From Streptomyces sp. HUAS YS2 (GTDB taxonomy: Bacteria > Actinomycetota > Actinomycetes > Streptomycetales > Streptomycetaceae), in the NCBI RefSeq assembly GCF_033343995.1, contig NZ_CP137573.1:806001-870000 (forward strand): a stretch of DNA of 64,000 nucleotides. Reading direction: 5' to 3'. The notes beneath the pieces are model-generated. The model worked only from the letters and a program-made list of their open reading frames with translations, had not been told where the DNA came from and did not search any database. The translations under genes and the position numbers were made by a program. Below are positions 21,725-30,398 of the stretch, one piece after another (within the stretch, counting starts at the first letter, position 1; the number at the start of each line of letters is the position of its first letter).

Positions 21725-23794
21725 TCAGGCCCGCTGGACCTTCATCTCGTAGAGCGAGTACCCCCAGTCGGTCGCCCGGTGCACACCGTGCACACGGACG
21801 TAACGAGCCGACTGGGAGGGGAACTCGGCGGTGTCGTACCCGCCGTCGCCCGCCTCGGTGGACCACGCCGTGCGCCAGTCGGAGCCGTTCTCCGACACCT
21901 CGATGCGGTACTCCCGGGCGTACGCCCGCTCCCAGTCGAGGGTGACCCGGCCCACCCGGCGAACCGCACCGAGGTCGACCTGCAGCCACTGGTCGTCCGA
22001 CCATTCGCTGGCCCAGCGCGTACCGGTGTCACCGTCGGTGGCACGGTACGGCGCGTAGGTCACGAACGGGTTCCACCACTCGGTCGAACTGGCCGAGGCC
22101 GGCGCCCCTGCCGCGAGGTTGACGCCCGGCTCGTGCTGCTCGGTGCGCTTCATCGTGGTCAGGTACGACTCCGCACCACCGGCCAGCTCGTCGACGACGC
22201 TCTGGCCACCGCTGAGCCGGATCTGCTCCACCCAGTCCGGGACGAGACCGTTGTGCGCGGCCCCGTCGGTGTTCATGTCCCAGGTGCGCTGACCGGTGAC
22301 CTGCCGGTCGATGACCGATCCGCCGTCGAAGCTGCGGAACGGGTACTTCACGGCGTTCGGCGCGCCCTCACCGACCGGACCCGGCCAGCCGCCGACACCG
22401 TTCATGTCGGTGCCGTAGCCGAGGCCGACCTTGTACTTCTCACGCAGCGCGGCCTTCTGGCCGGCCTCGCCGATGAAGCCCTGCGCACCGCTCATGTACT
22501 GCCCGACGAACCCGCCGAGCTTGTACAGACGCTCGGTCCAGTCGAGGTCCATCCAGCTGTGGCTGGAGATGACACCCGGGTACTCCTGGGACTCCAGGAT
22601 GTCGAGCGCCCTGCCCGCGGCCTTGACGCTCATGTGGTCGAGCTCGAGCATCATCCCGCGGTCGATCATGCCCTTCAGCGCGTGCTCGCCGAGCCTGGTC
22701 AGGCCCCGCTTGTTGCACTTGGCGTCCGAGGCGTACGAGGGCACGCTCACCCCGGCGGGCAGCTTCTCGGCCATCGCGGGCGGCGCCGCGGCCAGGCCGA
22801 TCGGGTTGTCGTGCTGCGGACCGGCGCACTTCTCGGTCATCCAGAACGTTCCGGTGGAGAGGAACTGACCGATGTTGACCGCGACACCGGTGGTTCCGGA
22901 GTCGAAGCGCACGCCGCACAGCGCGTTGTCGAACTTGTGGCACAGGAACATGCTGCGCACGCCGAGGTCGTACAGCTCGTCGAGTCCTCGGTCGATGTCC
23001 GCCGCGTCGCACTGGGCGACGTCGAGGATCATCTTGCAGCCGAACGGCTCCGAGGTCTCCACGCCGAGGACCACGGCGAGCTTGCCCTGCTCGACCACGG
23101 ACCGGGCCTGGTCGGAGCTGGTCACGATGCGGAACCAGCCCTTGCCCGGACCGCCGTACATCTTGTCGATGTAGTCCTGCAGCTCGTAGGTCTTACGGGC
23201 TTCCAGACGGATGGCGGTCATCTCGTCGCAGGTGCGGTCCCGCGGCAGGAGCGAGCAGATCAGACCGTTCGTGACCAGGTCGTTGACCAGCACCCGCTGT
23301 CCACCGCGCCAGGCGCGCTCCACCCAGGCGTAGTAGTTCTGCTGGTGGCTCAGCGAGTTGTGGGCGGGCCAGTCCTTGAACGTGGGCCAACCCACCGGGT
23401 CGTGCTTCCCGTTGTCGCCGCCGGTCAGGTGCTCGAAGAGCGCACCGGAGCCGTCGGGGTAGTGCTCGGGACAGTCCTTGAGCGCCTCGGCGATGCCCTG
23501 CTCGGAGAACGTCTGGCCGCAGATCATGCGGCCGCCGAACCCCTCGTTGGACATCAGGTGGTTGTGCGCGTCGACGAAGCCACGCACCTTGCCCTGCGCG
23601 TCCTTGCCCTTGAACGGAGCGCCGGTGACGTTGATCTGGGAGTCCGCCGCGGGACGCGCGGTGGGCTCCCACCACGAGCCGTCCGCGTCGGCCGCGGGCA
23701 CGGGCGCCGCGCCGAAGAGGACGGCCGCCAGGGCGAGGAACAAGGACAACAGCGGGAGCCGGACACCGGCCCCGCGTGTGTTGGGTCGAATCAT
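21725..23794 (-). CDS. Secreted M19-like/amidohydrolase-fold protein with C-terminal discoidin (F5/8 type C) domain
   Basis: 689 residues from ATG 23794; Sec signal peptide LPLLSLFLALAAVLFG. The catalytic fold resembles membrane dipeptidase (M19): FVDAHNHLMS near the start, AVVLGVETSEPFG, LELDHMSVKAAG, GVISSHSWMD and GLGYGTDMNG. The first metal motif is His-x-His rather than the His-x-Asp of classic dipeptidases. About ten cysteines suggest disulfides. The last 135 residues form a discoidin domain (ASASSTEWWNP, WLQVDLGAVRRVGRVTL) that usually binds sugars or surfaces. Adjacent to a collagenase, it could process released peptides; that is inference. It may equally be a non-peptidase hydrolase. 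Confidence 0.8.
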   Translation of the reverse strand: MIRPNTRGAGVRLPLLSLFLALAAVLFGAAPVPAADADGSWWEPTARPAADSQINVTGAPFKGKDAQGKVRGFVDAHNHLMSNEGFGGRMICGQTFSEQGIAEALKDCPEHYPDGSGALFEHLTGGDNGKHDPVGWPTFKDWPAHNSLSHQQNYYAWVERAWRGGQRVLVNDLVTNGLICSLLPRDRTCDEMTAIRLEARKTYELQDYIDKMYGGPGKGWFRIVTSSDQARSVVEQGKLAVVLGVETSEPFGCKMILDVAQCDAADIDRGLDELYDLGVRSMFLCHKFDNALCGVRFDSGTTGVAVNIGQFLSTGTFWMTEKCAGPQHDNPIGLAAAPPAMAEKLPAGVSVPSYASDAKCNKRGLTRLGEHALKGMIDRGMMLELDHMSVKAAGRALDILESQEYPGVISSHSWMDLDWTERLYKLGGFVGQYMSGAQGFIGEAGQKAALREKYKVGLGYGTDMNGVGGWPGPVGEGAPNAVKYPFRSFDGGSVIDRQVTGQRTWDMNTDGAAHNGLVPDWVEQIRLSGGQSVVDELAGGAESYLTTMKRTEQHEPGVNLAAGAPASASSTEWWNPFVTYAPYRATDGDTGTRWASEWSDDQWLQVDLGAVRRVGRVTLDWERAYAREYRIEVSENGSDWRTAWSTEAGDGGYDTAEFPSQSARYVRVHGVHRATDWGYSLYEMKVQRA

Positions 23795-23858
23795 GGTCAG
23801 TGACGCCTTCGGCTTGAGGGGGGACCTTCCTCGAGCCACCGGGTGTTTCTGGCGGTAA

Positions 23859-23904
23859 CAGTGACTCAACGCCAGAGGATCGCGACGAACGAGCAGTGAG
23901 TCAA
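23859..23904 (-). promoter_or_regulatory. Paired TGASTCA direct repeats before the M19-like gene
   Basis: CAGTGACTCAA (23859-23869) and CAGTGAGTCAA (23894-23904) are 11-base copies with one difference, 35 bases apart. Each has the near-palindrome TGA-S-TCA. The upstream copy read on the minus strand starts TTGACT, a possible -35 box. The TetR gene just upstream is a candidate binder. Confidence 0.5.
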
Positions 23905-23936
23905 TAGTCCGGGTCAAATGACCTGTTCAGAAATTC

Positions 23937-24530
23937 TCAGCCCTCGATGAGGGCCACCATCTGGTCGGCGGTGGTGTCGAGCAGCGCGTCGGCGGCCCGC
24001 TCGTCGCCGAGGACGAGGAACTGCAGGGTGAGCCCGTCGATCGCGGCCGCCAGGCACCGGGCCAGCAGGTCCAGCGGAACCCGCGGCTTGATCCCCCGCC
24101 CCACGCAGACCTGCTCGATCAGCGACGCCGCAGAGGCCACGTACTGCTCGTACTGGGCGCGCGCGAGATGCTCGAACCCGGGCTCGCGCAGGGCGTACTG
24201 GGTGAGGTCGTAGGTCAGCATGTGCTCGCCGGGGTGGGCGGTGACGTGGTCCCAGTACGTCTGGAGCGCGCCGCGCACGGTCTCCCGCAGGGTGCTCCTC
24301 AGCTCGACGGCGGACATCACGCGGGCGACGTAGTTGCCGGTGATCGCCTCGATGGCGGCTTCGAGCAGCGCCTGCTTGGAGTCGAAGCAGTAGTGGAAGA
24401 CGCTCAGCGAGACGCCGGCCTCGGAGCAGATCGAGCGGGTCGTCGTCCGGGCGACACCGTCCCTGGTCATCGCCCTGATCGCCGCCTCCACCAGCTGACG
24501 GCGTCGTTCGGCCGACGGCATCCGCGCCAT
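23937..24530 (-). CDS. TetR-family regulator
   Basis: 197 residues from ATG 24530, with AGGAGGAAT directly upstream. The N-terminal helix-turn-helix is AAIRAMTRDGVARTTTRSICSEAG followed by VSLSVFHYCFDSKQALL (about residues 12-58). The C-terminal domain is BetI/TetR_C_6-like (LLARCLAAAIDGLTLQFLVLGD). Choline-responsive BetI regulators are built this way, but the choline genes lie far off, so no ligand is proposed. It runs in the same direction as the M19-like gene 142 bases downstream and is divergent from the MazG-like gene. Confidence 0.87.
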   Translation of the reverse strand: MARMPSAERRRQLVEAAIRAMTRDGVARTTTRSICSEAGVSLSVFHYCFDSKQALLEAAIEAITGNYVARVMSAVELRSTLRETVRGALQTYWDHVTAHPGEHMLTYDLTQYALREPGFEHLARAQYEQYVASAASLIEQVCVGRGIKPRVPLDLLARCLAAAIDGLTLQFLVLGDERAADALLDTTADQMVALIEG

Positions 24531-24618
24531 GATTCCTCCTCGCGTCCGGCCGACAGGGTAACCGCAGCAGTCTGAGAGCGTTTCTCCGGCAACGCCGTCA
24601 CGCATCCGAGGAGACCTG

Positions 24619-24963
24619 ATGGACAGCACCGACCCGTGGGAGACGATCGGCCGTCTCGCCGAGCACTTCGCCGCGTGGGACGACGCACGGGGCATGGCGC
24701 GGGAGGAACAGTGGTCGCTCCAGATCCTCAAGCTGGCCGAGGAGGTCGGGGAGGCGGCGCAGGCCGTGATCGGCGCCCGGGGCACCAACCCTCGCAAGGG
24801 GCACAGTCATTCGTGGGAAGACGTCCGCGACGAGGTCGCCGACTGCGTGATCACGGGCATGGTCGCCCTGGCCAGACTCCTGGGCGACCAGGCACGCCCG
24901 CACTTCGACGCCGTGCTCGCCCAGAAGTCCGCCGCGTTCCTGCCCGGGCCCGAGGACGCCTAG
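24619..24963 (+). CDS. MazG-like nucleotide pyrophosphohydrolase
   Basis: 114 residues from ATG 24619 with a GAGGAGA site upstream. The helical metal-binding motif is LKLAEEVGEAAQAV (E-E-x-x-E) and, later, WEDVRDEVADCVITGM (E-x-x-D). Single-domain MazG-like proteins hydrolyse (d)NTPs to monophosphates and pyrophosphate, limiting abnormal nucleotides. The length is normal for the family. It is divergent from the TetR gene, with 88 bases between starts. Confidence 0.85.
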   Translation: MDSTDPWETIGRLAEHFAAWDDARGMAREEQWSLQILKLAEEVGEAAQAVIGARGTNPRKGHSHSWEDVRDEVADCVITGMVALARLLGDQARPHFDAVLAQKSAAFLPGPEDA

Positions 24964-25005
24964 CCGCAGGGACGTGCGGGCGCGTGCCGCGGGAGCTCGT
25001 GTCGG

Positions 25006-25809
25006 TCAGCTCGGTCCGGACGTGGCGTCGACGAGTGCGGCCAGGGCCGCGGCGGTCGGGGCCAGTCCGTCGTGGGCGGGGCCGCCCGGTTCGTACATGT
25101 AGCCGTCGCGGCGGAGTTCCACCATCAGGGCGGTGACGCGGGCGTCCTGGCCGTAGTACCGCAGCGGGACGTACGTGCCGGCGAAAGGGCTGTCGAGGCC
25201 CGTCTCCCCCAGCTGTTCGAAGGCCTTGCGGGCCGCGCCGAGCAGCCACTCCGGGGTGTGGAACGCGTCCGTCCCGAGGCAGACGGGCGGGCGCGGGCCC
25301 TCGCCGTGGAGCTCGTACGGGAGGCGCGCCGTCGGGTACGAGTGGACGTCGACGATCACCGCTCGGCCCACGGCCCGGAGCCGGTCGGCGACCGCCTCCG
25401 TCATCGCCCGGGCGTACGGTCGGAAGTACCGCTCGACCAGCGGCGATCCGTCGAGGTCCGGCCGCCGGAGCGGCTCGCGGTGGGTGGTGCGCGTGTACAC
25501 CGCGCCCATGCCGACGGCCAGCATTTCCTCGCGCTCGTCGGGGAACCGCTCGGGGTCGATCACCAGGCGGGAAAGACCGTTGACGAACCGCCACGGCCGC
25601 AGCGCGGCCCGGTCGGCCGCCACGGCCGCGATCTCCGCGGTGTGCCCGTCGGTGATGTGGTCCAGCTCGGTCTCCAGCGCGCGGTCGTCGAGGAGGATGT
25701 CCGCGCGCACGTCCTCCGGGACGACCCGCGAGGAGTGCGGCACGTGGAGGATGACGGGAGAGCCGGGGTCGCCGGCGAGGAGCCGGAACGGCTCCGTCGC
25801 GTTGCTCAT
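25006..25809 (-). CDS. N-formylglutamate amidohydrolase family protein
   Basis: 267 residues from ATG 25809. Family marks: VILHVPHSSRVVPEDVR at the start, ELDHITDGHTAEIA, RFVNGLSRLVIDPERFPDERE, and VIVDVHSYPTARLPYE with the metal/catalytic histidines. HutG-type members release formate or formamide in histidine breakdown. No other hut genes are near, so this may act on another N-acyl amino acid. It overlaps nothing and is convergent with the MazG-like gene. Confidence 0.88.
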   Translation of the reverse strand: MSNATEPFRLLAGDPGSPVILHVPHSSRVVPEDVRADILLDDRALETELDHITDGHTAEIAAVAADRAALRPWRFVNGLSRLVIDPERFPDEREEMLAVGMGAVYTRTTHREPLRRPDLDGSPLVERYFRPYARAMTEAVADRLRAVGRAVIVDVHSYPTARLPYELHGEGPRPPVCLGTDAFHTPEWLLGAARKAFEQLGETGLDSPFAGTYVPLRYYGQDARVTALMVELRRDGYMYEPGGPAHDGLAPTAAALAALVDATSGPS

Positions 25810-25966
25810 CGAGGTCCTTGTCGTCTGGGGGCGCTGCCGGTGCGGAAACGTACGGCGGCCCCCCGGAGTGCCCGGCGGCGGGGGCCGGTCGCCGGGCGCC
25901 CCTGATGTGCAGCGCCGGGCCGCGCGGCCGACCATGAAGGAGGGGCCGACATCAGGAGGCGCCGGG

Positions 25967-27697
25967 ATGCGCGAGTCCAGGAGCAACAGCGGTGGCGACC
26001 TCTCGCCGGACGTACTGGTCGTCGGGGCCGGGCCCGTCGGGCTCACCGCGGCGGCGGAGCTGCGCAGACGCGGGATCGACGTGCGGATCGTGGACCGGCT
26101 GCGGGCCAGGATGCCGTTCGCCAAGGCCGTGGGCATCCAGCCGCGTACCCTGGAGGTCTGGGACCGGATGGGGTGTGTACGCCCGGTCCTCGACGCGGCC
26201 GTGCCGATGCGCGGCCAGCTCGTGTACGTCAACGGCGCGGAGCAGGCCCGGATCGACCTCGTCCTGCCGCCCGAAGTGCCGTACGGATTCGCCGCGTTGC
26301 CACAGTACGAGACCGAGCGCATCCTCGCGGAGCTCCTCGCCCGCCTCGGCACCGAGGTCGAACGCGGCACGGCCCTGCTCTCGTTCGAGCAGGACGCGGA
26401 CGGCGTGACCGCCCGCCTGGTGTCGGACGACGACGGGGACGACGGGGCCGAGCCGGTCGAGGAGGAGGTCCGCTGCCGGTACCTGGTCGGCTGCGACGGC
26501 GCGCACAGCGCCGTGCGCAAGGGGCTGGGGCTGTCCTTCGAGGGCAGCGCGTTCCCCGCGACGTACATGCTGGGCGACGTGGAGGTCGGCTGGGACCTGC
26601 CGGCCGGCTACGGCGTGCGCTCCATGCACCGTGACGCGGACGGCGAGGTCGACGACGTGCTCGTGTGCATCCCGCTGCCGGGCTCCGGCCGCTATCGCGT
26701 GTCGATGACGGCGCCGGCGGAGTTCTCCGCACCGGACGGGGCCGGGCTGCGGAAGGGCGGGCCCGAGGAAGGTGGTGGGGTGGCGCACGGCCTCGCGGGC
26801 GGCGCGGCCCCCGGCGTTGCGGACATCCAGGCCGTCCTGGACCGGCTGGCGCCGCGGCCGGTGACGGCGACACGGCTGCGCTGGTCGTCGGTGTTCCGGA
26901 TCAGCCACCGCCTGGTGGACCGGTACGGCGAGGGCCGGGTGTTCGTCGCCGGGGACGCGGCGCACATCCATCCGCCGACCGGCGCGCAGGGGATGAACAC
27001 CGGCATCCAGGACGCGTACAACCTGGCCTGGAAGCTCGCCCTGGCGGTCGAGGGCGGCGCGCACGCCGGGCTGCTCGCCAGCTACGACGTCGAGCGGCGG
27101 CCGGTCGGCGAGGAGGTCGTCGGCCGGACGGTCCGGCACGCGGCGGAGGGCGTACAGGCCGACCCGGAGGACCCCGTGACGCTGATGCTGCGCGAGGCGC
27201 AGCTCCTCGTCGGCTACCGCGGCAGCCCGATCGTCGGCCCGCCGGACCTCGTCGTCGAGGCCGGGACCGGGCCGCAGCCCGGCGACCGCGCACCGGACTG
27301 CGGCGGCCTCGCCGGGGACATCGCGGCGTACCCGCTGCGGCTGTACGACCTCCTCCGGGAGCGCGGGCACGTCCTCGTCCTGTACGGGGAGGGCGACGCC
27401 GGATCGGTCGCCGGGTTCCGCCGACTCGCGGACGCGGCACGGCTGTTGACGCGCGGTCGGACGGACGCGTGCGCCGTGCTCGCGGGCGCGGACGGCGAAT
27501 CCTTCGCGGCGGCGTCGTCGGCGGACGGGACCCGGCTGCCCCTGTACCGCGACGTGCGTGGGGAGTTCGCCCTGCGCTACGCGGTGAGCACCCCAACGGC
27601 TTTCCTGGTGCGGCCCGACGGGTACCTGGGCGCCCGGATCGCGCCGCCGGGCGAGCAGCGGCTCGCCGCGCATCTCGCGACCGTTTTCCGGACCTGA
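25967..27697 (+). CDS. FAD-dependent aromatic monooxygenase (PheA/TfdB type)
   Basis: 576 residues from ATG 25967, which has AGGAGG upstream; ATG 25934 in the same frame lacks one. FAD-binding GxGxxG in VLVVGAGPVGLTAAAEL, the DG motif GCDGAHSAVRKGLGL, and the GD motif VFVAGDAAHIHPPTGAQGMN define class A flavin hydroxylases. A thioredoxin-like C-terminal domain (about 440-576, RAPDCGGL, VLYGEGDAG) matches the phenol-hydroxylase/RdmE type. These hydroxylate phenols or polyketides with NAD(P)H. No biosynthetic cluster is visible around it, so catabolism or detoxification is more likely. Confidence 0.9.
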   Translation: MRESRSNSGGDLSPDVLVVGAGPVGLTAAAELRRRGIDVRIVDRLRARMPFAKAVGIQPRTLEVWDRMGCVRPVLDAAVPMRGQLVYVNGAEQARIDLVLPPEVPYGFAALPQYETERILAELLARLGTEVERGTALLSFEQDADGVTARLVSDDDGDDGAEPVEEEVRCRYLVGCDGAHSAVRKGLGLSFEGSAFPATYMLGDVEVGWDLPAGYGVRSMHRDADGEVDDVLVCIPLPGSGRYRVSMTAPAEFSAPDGAGLRKGGPEEGGGVAHGLAGGAAPGVADIQAVLDRLAPRPVTATRLRWSSVFRISHRLVDRYGEGRVFVAGDAAHIHPPTGAQGMNTGIQDAYNLAWKLALAVEGGAHAGLLASYDVERRPVGEEVVGRTVRHAAEGVQADPEDPVTLMLREAQLLVGYRGSPIVGPPDLVVEAGTGPQPGDRAPDCGGLAGDIAAYPLRLYDLLRERGHVLVLYGEGDAGSVAGFRRLADAARLLTRGRTDACAVLAGADGESFAAASSADGTRLPLYRDVRGEFALRYAVSTPTAFLVRPDGYLGARIAPPGEQRLAAHLATVFRT

Positions 27698-27805
27698 GGG
27701 CCGGGACAGGGTCGCCCGCGCGGCACCTGGAACTCGCCGCGCGGGGACCCGGGCCCGGGCCTAGCCTGGATGGGAGTGTCGTCCTCGGCCGGCAGGAGGG
27801 CTGCC

Positions 27806-29077
27806 GTGAGGTATCCACAGACGCGCTGGTCCAGGCTCTGCGTGGCCCTGGTCACGGCCGGAACGCTGGCCGTTCCGGTCACGGCGGGAGCGGCGTACGG
27901 AATGACCGACCCGGCGGCCCCCGTGGCCGCGTTCACCGGACAGCCGTCGCCCACGCCACCTCCGGCGCCCTCGGACACCGAGTTCGCGGAACTCACCCCG
28001 GCCGTCACCGCGAAGCTGGACGCCGCAGTGCAGCGGGTCATGCGGCAGGCGAACGTGCCCGGCGTCATGGTCGCCCTGTCGGCGCCCGGCAAGGGTACGT
28101 ACATCCGCTCCTTCGGCGTGGCCGACAAGGCCACCGGGGCGCCGATGAACCCCGGGCTCTACATGCGGATCGGCAGCGAGACGAAGACGTTCACCGTGAC
28201 GGCGCTGCTCGAACTCGTGGACGAGGACGAGGTGGGACTGGACGACACGATCGACAAGTACGTCGACGGGGTCCCCAACGGGGACAAGATCACCCTGCGG
28301 CAGCTCGCCGGCATGCGCAGCGGGCTGTTCAACTACACGGCGGACGAGGACTTCTTCGACGCGTTCACGAGCGACCCCGATCAGCCGTTCACCCCGGAGC
28401 AGTTGCTGGCGTACTCGTTCAAGCACCCGGTCAACTTCCAGCCGGGTGAGGAGTTCGAGTACAGCAACACCAACACGATCCTGCTCGGGCTCGTCGTCGA
28501 GAAGGTCAGCGGCATGCCGCTGGACGAGTACATCGACGAGAACGTCGTGCAGCCGGCCGGGCTGCGGCACACCCTCTTCCCGACGGACGCCGCGTTCCCC
28601 AGCCCGCACGCGCACGGCTACACCAACCAGACGGCGTCCGGTGACGTCGAGGACGCCACGGACTGGAACCCCTCCTGGGGCTGGGCCGCGGGCGCGATGA
28701 TCTCGAACCTCCAGGACATGCGGACCTGGGCCCGGGTCGTCGCCACCGGCACCCTGCTGAGCCCGGAGACCCAGGCCGAGCGCCTGGAGGCCCCGCAGAC
28801 GGTCCCCGGCTCCGGATACGGCCTCGGCATCTTCGACGTCCAGGGCTGGATCGGCCACAACGGCTCGCTGCCGGGCTACGAGTCCCTGACGGTCTATCTG
28901 CCCGAGGCACAGGCCACCCTGGTCGTGCTCCTCAACACCGACATCCTCGACGAGGGCGTCGAACCGAGCACCCTCTTCGGCGAGGCGATCACCAGGATCG
29001 TGACCCCCGACCACGTCTTCGACCTGCCGAGACCGCCGGCCTCCGCTTCACCCACCCCTGCTTCGCCGTCCTCCTGA
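27806..29077 (+). CDS. Secreted serine hydrolase (beta-lactamase/D-Ala-D-Ala carboxypeptidase family)
   Basis: 423 residues from GTG 27806, chosen for its AGGAGG; an in-frame ATG at 27770 lacks a site. A signal peptide (SRLCVALVTAGTLAVPVTAGA) is followed by a Pro-rich spacer. Class C/R61-type motifs: Ser124-x-x-Lys127 (SETK), Tyr219-x-Asn (YSN), and HNG in WIGHNGSLPG in place of KTG. Streptomyces carries many such enzymes, acting as DD-peptidases or esterases. A low-complexity Pro/Ala/Ser tail ends the protein. Confidence 0.9.
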   Translation: MRYPQTRWSRLCVALVTAGTLAVPVTAGAAYGMTDPAAPVAAFTGQPSPTPPPAPSDTEFAELTPAVTAKLDAAVQRVMRQANVPGVMVALSAPGKGTYIRSFGVADKATGAPMNPGLYMRIGSETKTFTVTALLELVDEDEVGLDDTIDKYVDGVPNGDKITLRQLAGMRSGLFNYTADEDFFDAFTSDPDQPFTPEQLLAYSFKHPVNFQPGEEFEYSNTNTILLGLVVEKVSGMPLDEYIDENVVQPAGLRHTLFPTDAAFPSPHAHGYTNQTASGDVEDATDWNPSWGWAAGAMISNLQDMRTWARVVATGTLLSPETQAERLEAPQTVPGSGYGLGIFDVQGWIGHNGSLPGYESLTVYLPEAQATLVVLLNTDILDEGVEPSTLFGEAITRIVTPDHVFDLPRPPASASPTPASPSS

Positions 29078-29091
29078 GCGGGCGTCAGAAG

Positions 29092-30021
29092 TCAGAAGAC
29101 GGAGAGGCCCGTGATGGTGGTGAAGCGGTCCAGCGCCGCGACGCCCGCGACCGAGTTGCCGCGGGCGTCCAGGCCGGGACTCCAGACGCAGAGCGTGCAG
29201 CGTCCGGGGACGACGGCGATGATCGCGCCGCCGACGCCGCTCTTGCCCGGCAGGCCCACGCGGTAGGCGAAGTCGCCGGCCGCGTCGTACGTGCCGCAGG
29301 TGAGCATGACGGCGTTGACCTGCTTGGCCTGGCTGCGGGTGAGCAGGCGGGTGCCGTCCGCGCGTATGCCGTGACGGGCCAGGAAGCCGGTGGCCACGGC
29401 CAGGTCGGCGCAGGACGCCTCGATCGAGCACTGCCGGAAGTACTCACGGAGCAGCGTCGGCACGGGGGTCGTGATGTTGTCGTACGAGGCCATGAAGTGC
29501 GCCAGAGCCGCGTTGCGGTCGCCGTGGGCGGTCTCGGAGGCGGCGACGTCCCTGTCGAAGTCGAGGCCGTCGTTGCCGCTCTCGGCTCGCAGGAAGTCCC
29601 GCAGGGCGCCGGAGGCGTCGCCGGTGAGGCGATGCAGCCGGTCGGTGACGACGAGCGCGCCGGCGTTGATGAACGGGTTGCGCGGGATGCCGTTCTCGTA
29701 CTCGAGCTGCACGAGGGAGTTGAACGGGTTGCCGGACGGTTCGCGCCCGACGTGCTCCCAGAGGATCTCGCCCTCGTGCGCGAGCGCCAGGGCGAGGGTG
29801 TAGACCTTCGTCACGGACTGCGTGGAGAACGGCCGCTGCCACTCCCCCACCCCGTACACCGTGCCGTCCAGATCCGCCACGGCCATGCCGAAGTGCCGTG
29901 GGTCGCCGGCGGCGAGCGCGGGAATGTAGTCGGCGGGGCGACCGCGTCCGTCGAGGTTCGCGATCTCCTCGGCGATCGTGTCGAGGACGGGGCGGAAGGA
30001 CTGCAGCACCATGATCGCCAT
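29092..30021 (-). CDS. glsA: Glutaminase A
   Basis: 309 residues, the standard length. The catalytic Ser69-x-x-Lys72 lies in FSTQSVTKVY; also intact are GREPSGNPFNS, NPFINAGALVV, and the late VGLPGKSGVGGAIIAVVPG with Ser of the second conserved block. It hydrolyses L-glutamine to glutamate and ammonia in the cytoplasm. The start may be ATG 30021 or ATG 30012; neither has a strong ribosome binding site. It is followed, upstream on the same strand, by a small repetitive membrane protein. Confidence 0.93.
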   Translation of the reverse strand: MAIMVLQSFRPVLDTIAEEIANLDGRGRPADYIPALAAGDPRHFGMAVADLDGTVYGVGEWQRPFSTQSVTKVYTLALALAHEGEILWEHVGREPSGNPFNSLVQLEYENGIPRNPFINAGALVVTDRLHRLTGDASGALRDFLRAESGNDGLDFDRDVAASETAHGDRNAALAHFMASYDNITTPVPTLLREYFRQCSIEASCADLAVATGFLARHGIRADGTRLLTRSQAKQVNAVMLTCGTYDAAGDFAYRVGLPGKSGVGGAIIAVVPGRCTLCVWSPGLDARGNSVAGVAALDRFTTITGLSVF

Positions 30022-30054
30022 TCTGCCCGTACGACGTCCTCGGCGGGGAACCGG

Positions 30055-30372
30055 CTAGGGACGACCGCGGCGATCCCGGGTGGTGAGGAGCAGCGCGCCC
30101 GCGACCGCCCCGGTGAGCAGGACCGCCGAGCCGGCCGCCATGACGCCCTTGTTCGAGCGCCAGGACATGACCGACCAGCAGGACTGGGCGGACAGCAGCG
30201 AGCCGAGGCTCGCCCAGGAGCCGACCGACGCGACCGACAGGGCGCTGCCGACCGAGCCGACGGAGAGGAAGGACCCGACGGAGCCGATGGACAGCGTCGA
30301 ACCCACCGAACCGATGGAGAGGAAGGAGTCCCGGGACCACAGGGACAGGTGCGAGTCCGTGCGCTTGGCCAT
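30055..30372 (-). CDS. Small membrane protein with 22 consecutive Ser-x-x triplets
   Basis: 105 residues. From Ser7 to Ser73 every third residue is serine without a break (22 triplets, 23 serines), the other two usually small or hydrophobic: LSIGSVGST, LSIGSVGSF, LSVGSVGSA and so on, with a 9-residue super-repeat. A single membrane helix follows (VMAAGSAVLLTGAVAGALLL) and a basic end TTRDRRGRP. Serine codons are mixed TCC, TCG and AGC, so the pattern is not a simple DNA repeat. I know no function. A regular solenoid or bundle anchored in the membrane is a guess. It lies 34 bases upstream of the glutaminase gene. Confidence 0.75.
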   Translation of the reverse strand: MAKRTDSHLSLWSRDSFLSIGSVGSTLSIGSVGSFLSVGSVGSALSVASVGSWASLGSLLSAQSCWSVMSWRSNKGVMAAGSAVLLTGAVAGALLLTTRDRRGRP

Positions 30373-30398
30373 GGGCCGATCCTAGGGTCGGATCCCCC

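Noticed and set aside
24619..24963. Toxin-antitoxin role suggested by the MazG name
   Set aside because: MazG-like proteins are nucleotide pyrophosphohydrolases; no mazEF-like gene is adjacent.
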